DNA from: Merdivicinus sp050943495
GTDB lineage: Bacteria; Bacillota; Clostridia; Oscillospirales; Ruminococcaceae
Direction of reading: 5' to 3'
Length of the DNA: 64,000 nucleotides
NCBI GenBank assembly: GCA_050943495.1
Contig: JBMNPH010000003.1
Span: 144,780-208,779, forward strand
Positions within the stretch are counted from its first letter, which is position 1. Each line of letters begins with the position of its first letter. The notes beneath the pieces are model-generated. The model was not told where the DNA came from. It was given only the letters and a program-made list of their open reading frames with translations, and ran no database searches. The translations under genes were made by a program, and so were the position numbers. Shown here piece by piece: positions 58,886 to 64,000 of this stretch.

Positions 58886-60454
58886 ATGAAACCACCTAAA
58901 AAATCAAGAGTTTCCGAAATGGTGGAAGTGCTGAAACAAAACGACATCGCGCATGGGTTGAACCCCCAGAAACTGCGGCAAATCATGGAAGATCTCGGCC
59001 CCACTTTCGTGAAATTAGGGCAGATTCTATCCATGCGGGCCGATCTGATCCCTTCGAATTATTGTGAGGAGCTGACCAAACTCCGTTCTCAGGTAACGCC
59101 TATGCCGTTTTCTCAGGTCAAACAGGTTATCCGGCAGGAATATGGCGTCAAAAGCATCCATCAGGTCTTTCTTTCGTTTGAATCAGAACCGCTTGGTTCC
59201 GCCTCCATTGCGCAAGTACATCGTGCAGTTTTGCGAAATGGCGATCCCGTTGTTGTCAAGGTACAGCGTCCCGGGATCAAAGAACAGATGGGACAGGATG
59301 TTGCCATCCTCCGGCGGGTTATTTCCCTTGTAAAATTTGCGCCGGAACTGGGCGATCCACTCGATTTCCAGGTTATGCTGGAAGAAATGTGGGTCACAGC
59401 GCAACAGGAAATGGACTTTTTGATTGAAGCTTCCCACCTGGAAGAATTTGCAAAACTGAACCGGGAAATTCAGTATATCAGCTGTCCAAAAGTGGAAAAA
59501 CATCTGACCACGTCCCGGATTCTGGTGATGGAGTATGTGGAAGGAATTCCAATCGACCATAAAAATGAATTGCTGGAACTGGGATATAACCTGAATGAAA
59601 TAGCGATGAAGCTGGCAGAAAATTACACCAAACAGGTGCTGGATGATGGCTTTTTCCATGCGGACCCCCACCCCGGAAATATTGCCATCCGGGACGGCAA
59701 AATCATCTGGCTGGATCTGGGAATGGTCGGGAAAATTTCCCAGCGCGATCGCAGCCTCTTTACTACTGCCATGCAAGCGATTATCGACGGGGATGTTTAT
59801 GAACTGAAGAATGTAGTGCTATCCATAGGTGTACTACGCCAGAAAATCAATCATGCGGCTTTGTACAATGACATTGATCTGATAATGACCAAATACGCTA
59901 CCGCTGATTTTGCTTCCATCAATCTGGGGCGTTTTATCATGGAACTCAATGACCTGACCAACCGGCACCATATTGGAATGCCGGAAGGCGTTTCCATGCT
60001 GGGACGCGGACTGATGACCATTGAAGGCGTACTGGCGGATATCAATCCTGACATCAATTTCATGCAGATTGTCACGGTTCATTTGGCAGGTCAGGAACTG
60101 GATATCCAAAAAGAATTAAAACAAACTTCGATTACGGCACTGAACACTCTGCGGAAAACGTTGGATATCCCCGCTCATTTGGCGGATATTCTCAAAATGA
60201 CGGTCAAGGGGCAAACCAAAATCAATCTGGAAATTACCGGTTCCGAGGAACCGCTTTCAAAAATTGACGCCATGGTCAACAAAATTATTCTGGCAATCAT
60301 CTGCGCCGGACTGCTGATCGGCTCCAGTCTGGTTTGTACTACGGATATGAGCGGCAAACTGTTCGGTATCCCAGCACTGGGCGCGATTGGATTTTTCCTC
60401 GCTGTCATTCTGGGGGGAATCATTGTCTACGATATTTTGAGGAAGAAAAAATAG
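58886..60454 (+). CDS. AarF/UbiB (ABC1) family atypical kinase
   Basis: A 522-residue UbiB-like protein: the KxGQ motif in FVKLGQILSMRADLIP (residues about 41-57), Ala-rich loop GSASIAQVH, VVKVQRPG, catalytic FFHADPHPGN near residue 260, and metal site WLDLGMVG. Two membrane helices lie at the C-terminus (IILAIICAGLLIGSSLV and FFLAVILGGIIVYDIL). UbiB proteins have ATPase activity and support quinone or lipid metabolism; the role in anaerobes is unclear. A weak GCAGGTGCAGGGACA leader precedes the ATG. An ABC exporter pair follows after 31 bases. Confidence 0.9.
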   Translation: MKPPKKSRVSEMVEVLKQNDIAHGLNPQKLRQIMEDLGPTFVKLGQILSMRADLIPSNYCEELTKLRSQVTPMPFSQVKQVIRQEYGVKSIHQVFLSFESEPLGSASIAQVHRAVLRNGDPVVVKVQRPGIKEQMGQDVAILRRVISLVKFAPELGDPLDFQVMLEEMWVTAQQEMDFLIEASHLEEFAKLNREIQYISCPKVEKHLTTSRILVMEYVEGIPIDHKNELLELGYNLNEIAMKLAENYTKQVLDDGFFHADPHPGNIAIRDGKIIWLDLGMVGKISQRDRSLFTTAMQAIIDGDVYELKNVVLSIGVLRQKINHAALYNDIDLIMTKYATADFASINLGRFIMELNDLTNRHHIGMPEGVSMLGRGLMTIEGVLADINPDINFMQIVTVHLAGQELDIQKELKQTSITALNTLRKTLDIPAHLADILKMTVKGQTKINLEITGSEEPLSKIDAMVNKIILAIICAGLLIGSSLVCTTDMSGKLFGIPALGAIGFFLAVILGGIIVYDILRKKK

Positions 60455-60485
60455 AATTTACCAAAAACAAAGCAGGAGGAAATCT

Positions 60486-62216
60486 ATGGGAAAAATTCTG
60501 AAAAGGCTGGGCAAGTATCCGGCAGCCTTGGCGCTGACCATTCTCAGTGTTGTTTTCAGTGCTGCTGCCAGTCTGTTGATGCCCGCTTACCTTGCGAATA
60601 TTATCAACGTGTATATTCCGGCAGAAGATACCGCAAGTATTCTGGATGCCGGTGGGATGATGTTGGTTTTGGCGTTAGCCGGCGCGCTCTGTTTGCTGCT
60701 CAATGGGTATCTGGCTGCCAAAATATCCGCTTCACTCGGAAAGGAACTGAGCAATCAGATGTTCCGCCATGTCACCTATTTTTCCAAAACGGAAATCGAT
60801 CATTTTTCCGCATCTTCCCTGATTACCCGCACCACTAACGATATTATGCAGGTGCAAAATTTTGTTACTATGCTGCTGCGCGTTTGTCTGATGGCGCCCA
60901 TTATTTGTATCGTAGGTTCTGTTATGGCCTATCTGAAAAGTCCTTCTCTTTCGCTGCTGATACTCATTTCTCTGCCGCTGATGCTGGCGATCATCTGGAT
61001 CATCGCCAAAAACTCCACCCCGCTTTCTCAGACAATGCAAAAGCAGATGGATCGGCTCAATCTGATTACCAGAGAAAAACTCACCGGTGTCCGGGTAACA
61101 CGGGCATTTGGGATGGAAACACATGAGGAAAAACGTTTTGGCAAGGCAAATCAGGAATACCGCACAACTGCATCTTCGCTGGGAAAATGGATGGGCAGTA
61201 TGGAACCCAGCTTGCGATTGATTATGACTAGTACAACGGTGGCAATTCTCGCGTTGGGCGCGTGGCAGATTGCTGTAAAACCTGATGCTATCCCAGTGGG
61301 GGATCTCATCGCAGTGATCCAGTATGTGCTACAAATCAATATGTCGGGGATCCTGCTGTCCATCGCCCTCATCAATTATCCACGAGCGGTTGTTTCCGCA
61401 GAACGTATCAATGAAGTGCTGGAAACGCCAGCCTCCATTGCAAACCCGGAACAGCCGCAGTCCGCACAGGAAAAAGGATCGGTACGTTTTGAAAATGTTT
61501 CGTTTGCCTTTCCAGGCGCAGACAAACCGGTTCTGCAAAATATTAGTTTTACATCATATCCCGGTGAAACAACTGCTATTATCGGTAGTACCGGAAGCGG
61601 CAAATCTTCTATCGCCAACCTGATTCTGCGTTTTTACGATGTGACAGAAGGTCGGGTGCTGGTAGATGGACAGGATGTCCGAAACTATTCCCTCCATGAC
61701 CTTCGGGCAAAAATCGGGTTTGTACCGCAGAAAAATTTCCTGTTTTCGGGCACCATCGAATCCAATATCCGCTTTGGCTGTGAAAGTGCCGGTGAAAAGG
61801 CTGTGACACTGGCTGCACAGACTGCGCAAAGCATGGACTTTATTGAGAAAAAGAAAGATGGGTTTGCTTCTCCGGTATCACGCGGAGGCACAAATGTATC
61901 CGGAGGCCAGCGGCAACGGCTTGCGATTGCGCGTGCTTTGGTGCGCAATCCTGAAATCCTGATCTTTGATGACAGCTTTTCCGCGCTGGATTTCAAAACG
62001 GACGCGGCACTGCGAAAAGCGCTGAAAGAGCGCTCTACCGATAAAACAACAATCCTGGTCGCACAGAGGGTCAGTACGATCCAGCACGCTGACCGGATTC
62101 TCGTATTGGAAGAAGGACGATGTGTCGGACTGGGAACCCATGAAGAATTGCTGCAAAATTGCGCAGTATACCGGGAGATTGTGGACTCCCAATTTCGGAA
62201 GGAGGACGTGCAATGA
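60486..62216 (+). CDS. Heterodimeric ABC exporter subunit A (degenerate Walker B)
   Basis: A 576-residue half-exporter with six membrane helices (residues about 15-310) and an ATPase domain: Walker A GSTGSGKS, signature VSGGQRQ. Walker B ends IFDDSFSALD, with Asp where the catalytic Glu should be. This matches the noncanonical subunit of heterodimeric exporters such as BmrC/BmrD or TM287/288. AGCAGGAGGAAATCT precedes the ATG. Its stop overlaps the start of subunit B (ATGA). The substrate is probably a drug or lipid. Confidence 0.9.
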   Translation: MGKILKRLGKYPAALALTILSVVFSAAASLLMPAYLANIINVYIPAEDTASILDAGGMMLVLALAGALCLLLNGYLAAKISASLGKELSNQMFRHVTYFSKTEIDHFSASSLITRTTNDIMQVQNFVTMLLRVCLMAPIICIVGSVMAYLKSPSLSLLILISLPLMLAIIWIIAKNSTPLSQTMQKQMDRLNLITREKLTGVRVTRAFGMETHEEKRFGKANQEYRTTASSLGKWMGSMEPSLRLIMTSTTVAILALGAWQIAVKPDAIPVGDLIAVIQYVLQINMSGILLSIALINYPRAVVSAERINEVLETPASIANPEQPQSAQEKGSVRFENVSFAFPGADKPVLQNISFTSYPGETTAIIGSTGSGKSSIANLILRFYDVTEGRVLVDGQDVRNYSLHDLRAKIGFVPQKNFLFSGTIESNIRFGCESAGEKAVTLAAQTAQSMDFIEKKKDGFASPVSRGGTNVSGGQRQRLAIARALVRNPEILIFDDSFSALDFKTDAALRKALKERSTDKTTILVAQRVSTIQHADRILVLEEGRCVGLGTHEELLQNCAVYREIVDSQFRKEDVQ

Positions 62217-63988
62217 TCCCGAATCATAAACCCCAAAAACGCACAGTTTTGAAACGGCTGTATTCCTCCATGGGAAAATACCGTAAAGGACTGCTGGCAG
62301 GCATTGTTCTAATTGTGTTGTCCGCTCTCTTTAACAATCTGGCGCCCTTTGTTCTTGGAAAAAGCACAGACGCCCTGACCGATATCGCGTTCGGTTCTAC
62401 AAATAAAGCCGAAAGTCTGGAACGATTTCTCGTCCTGCTAATTACATTGGCGCTTTGTTATCTTCTGGCGCAAGGTGCAAAACTGCTGAGTGTCCGGTTG
62501 ATGGTTCGGGTATCTCAAAAAACGATTGCCGATCTCCGGGAAAAAGCAGACCAGAAAATGCGCAAACTCCCCCTAAACTACTTTGACACCCATCCGCATG
62601 GCGATACCCTTAGCCGGATGACCAATGATATTGATACGATTTCCAACTCTTTACAGCAGAGTGTAGAACAGGTAGTCAACGCTGTGGCATCAGTCGTATT
62701 TATCTTTATCATGATGCTGATTGTTAGTCCGATTCTGACCTTTATCGGGATTGTCACCATTCCCATCGCGCTGTTTTTGTCCGCACAACTGATGAAAAAA
62801 GCGCAGCCGTTCTTCAAAGAGCAGCAGGATACGATCGGGGAACTGAATGGTTATGTGGAAGAAATGTATTCCGGACAAACAGAAATTGCCGCTTTTGGAC
62901 GAGAGGAATCCGTAATCCAGAAGTTTGAAGAAATCAGTGATGACCTGTTTGAAAGCGGATGGAAATCCCAGTTCTTATCCAGTATGCTCCAGCCGCTCAC
63001 ACAGAGCATGTCCAATATCGGATATGCGGCAGTTGCAGTAGTAGGCGGATGTCTGGTTGTGAACGGTCGTCTTTCCGTTGGAATGATTCAGTCCTTTATC
63101 CAGTATCTGCGCCACTTTTCCCAACCCATTAACCAAACTGTCCAGATATCCAATATCATGCAGGCAACTGCCGCAGCGGCACAGCGTGTTTTTGACTTTC
63201 TGGACGAAACAGAGGAGATCCCGGAAGCAACGCCGGATACCTTCCCTTCTCCGCTGAATGGCGCGGTGGAATTTTCCCATGTGCAATTTGGCTATCTTCC
63301 CTATCACACCCTGATGCATGATGTGAGCCTTTCGGTAAAACCCGGACAAAAAGTAGCCATTGTAGGTCCCACTGGAGCCGGAAAAACCACACTGGTCAAT
63401 CTGCTCATGCGATTTTATGATGTCAACGAGGGATCGATCACCATTGATGGCGTGGATATCCGCCAGATGGCACGGCAAAACCTGCGCAGCATCTTTGGGA
63501 TGGTACTTCAGGACACCTGGCTATTTCAGGGAACAATTGAGGAGAATCTACGATATGGAAAAACGGGAGCTTCTCATGACGAGATCGTTGAAGCGGCCAA
63601 AGCAGCTCATGCCCATGAATTTATCCGCACCTTACCGGGCGGCTATCAGATGGAATTGCAGGAGGGCGGAACCAATTTGGCACAAGGACAACGTCAACTT
63701 CTTACCATAGCAAGAGCATTGCTGTCTGATTCACCCATCATGATTTTGGATGAAGCGACCAGTTCGGTTGACACCCGTACAGAACTATTGATCCAAAACG
63801 CAATGGCAAATCTCACCGCCGGACGTACCAGTTTTATTATCGCTCATCGACTTTCTACCATCCGAGATGCTGATCAGATCTTCTATATGCAGGATGGAGA
63901 CATTAAAGAGGTCGGTTCCCATGAAGAACTTTTAGCACAAAATGGACTGTATGCCAAACTATATAACAGCCAGTTTGCAAATGAATGA
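62213..63988 (+). CDS. Heterodimeric ABC exporter subunit B
   Basis: A 591-residue half-exporter with six membrane helices (residues about 20-325) and an ATPase with Walker A GPTGAGKT and an intact Walker B MILDEATSSVD. Its signature reads LAQGQRQ instead of LSGGQ, complementing the degenerate Walker B of subunit A, so the dimer would have one full and one dead ATP site. The ATG at 62213 follows AAGGAGGACGTGCA and overlaps the previous stop; the frame's earlier ATG lies inside subunit A and is rejected. Confidence 0.9.
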   Translation: MIPNHKPQKRTVLKRLYSSMGKYRKGLLAGIVLIVLSALFNNLAPFVLGKSTDALTDIAFGSTNKAESLERFLVLLITLALCYLLAQGAKLLSVRLMVRVSQKTIADLREKADQKMRKLPLNYFDTHPHGDTLSRMTNDIDTISNSLQQSVEQVVNAVASVVFIFIMMLIVSPILTFIGIVTIPIALFLSAQLMKKAQPFFKEQQDTIGELNGYVEEMYSGQTEIAAFGREESVIQKFEEISDDLFESGWKSQFLSSMLQPLTQSMSNIGYAAVAVVGGCLVVNGRLSVGMIQSFIQYLRHFSQPINQTVQISNIMQATAAAAQRVFDFLDETEEIPEATPDTFPSPLNGAVEFSHVQFGYLPYHTLMHDVSLSVKPGQKVAIVGPTGAGKTTLVNLLMRFYDVNEGSITIDGVDIRQMARQNLRSIFGMVLQDTWLFQGTIEENLRYGKTGASHDEIVEAAKAAHAHEFIRTLPGGYQMELQEGGTNLAQGQRQLLTIARALLSDSPIMILDEATSSVDTRTELLIQNAMANLTAGRTSFIIAHRLSTIRDADQIFYMQDGDIKEVGSHEELLAQNGLYAKLYNSQFANE

Positions 63989-64000
63989 AATAGATTCGTT

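Noticed and set aside
1..64000. CRISPR arrays, tRNA and rRNA genes, prophage modules
   Set aside because: No regularly spaced repeats, cloverleaf sequences, rRNA segments or phage structural genes were noticed on reading.

Overview
The window reads as chromosomal DNA of a low-to-mid GC anaerobic Firmicute, most likely a gut Clostridia member of the Ruminococcaceae/Oscillospiraceae type. The reasons are strong AGGAGG-type ribosome binding sites, TTGACA-N17-TATAAT promoters, and content such as a DUF4317 protein, Lpl-type sugar ABC transporters with a membrane AraC regulator, a GPH symporter, GH3 and GH43 glycosidases, a sulfatase, hybrid-cluster protein and a 4Fe-4S aldo/keto reductase. No rRNA, tRNA, CRISPR array or prophage was seen. 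The taxonomic call is inference.

Layout. 1-5.9 kb: U32 peptidase-family protein (cut by the left edge) coupled to zapA, a DUF1624-type membrane acyltransferase, a UroD-like methyltransferase divergent from an AraC regulator, and an HD phosphohydrolase. 5.9-10.9 kb: a tight three-gene operon (TerB-N/TerB-C protein, BrxD-like ATPase, BrxHI/Lhr-like helicase), a predicted DNA-processing or defence module. 11-18.3 kb: a carbohydrate operon (GH43, two permeases, lipoprotein, membrane AraC sensor). 18.5-25 kb: DUF4317, then a LytTR regulator, a sensorless GHKL kinase and a two-subunit ABC exporter in one operon. 25-34 kb: an XRE-ADP-ribosylglycohydrolase fusion, an aldo/keto reductase, GH3 divergent from a GPH transporter, TM2 protein and AraC regulator. 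34-37.8 kb: secreted cell-wall-binding-repeat protein, sulfatase, a decayed glycosidase remnant and an SPOUT methyltransferase.

38-47.3 kb is a phosphonate-type catabolic island. 2-Aminoethylphosphonate transaminase (phnW) is divergent from a seven-gene operon holding a PbfA-like PLP enzyme, two PHP-family metallohydrolases and a Ugp-like ABC transporter. No phosphonoacetaldehyde hydrolase (PhnX) or PhnY/PhnA is present, so the C-P cleaving step is unassigned.

47.3-64 kb: a MarR-controlled MATE pump with matching operators, a cytidylate-kinase-like protein, an Hcp/ferredoxin/Crp nitrosative-stress module, an IS200-type element next to an IS3-type transposase scar, a CPA antiporter with a protein of unknown function and a divergent TetR regulator, a small alarmone synthetase, then a run of phasin-like protein, AarF/UbiB kinase and a heterodimeric ABC exporter.

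The two parts most worth follow-up are the TerB-BrxD-BrxHI operon and the PhnX-less phosphonate island. A third is a ribosome-binding-site-sequestering inverted repeat upstream of the DUF4317 gene.
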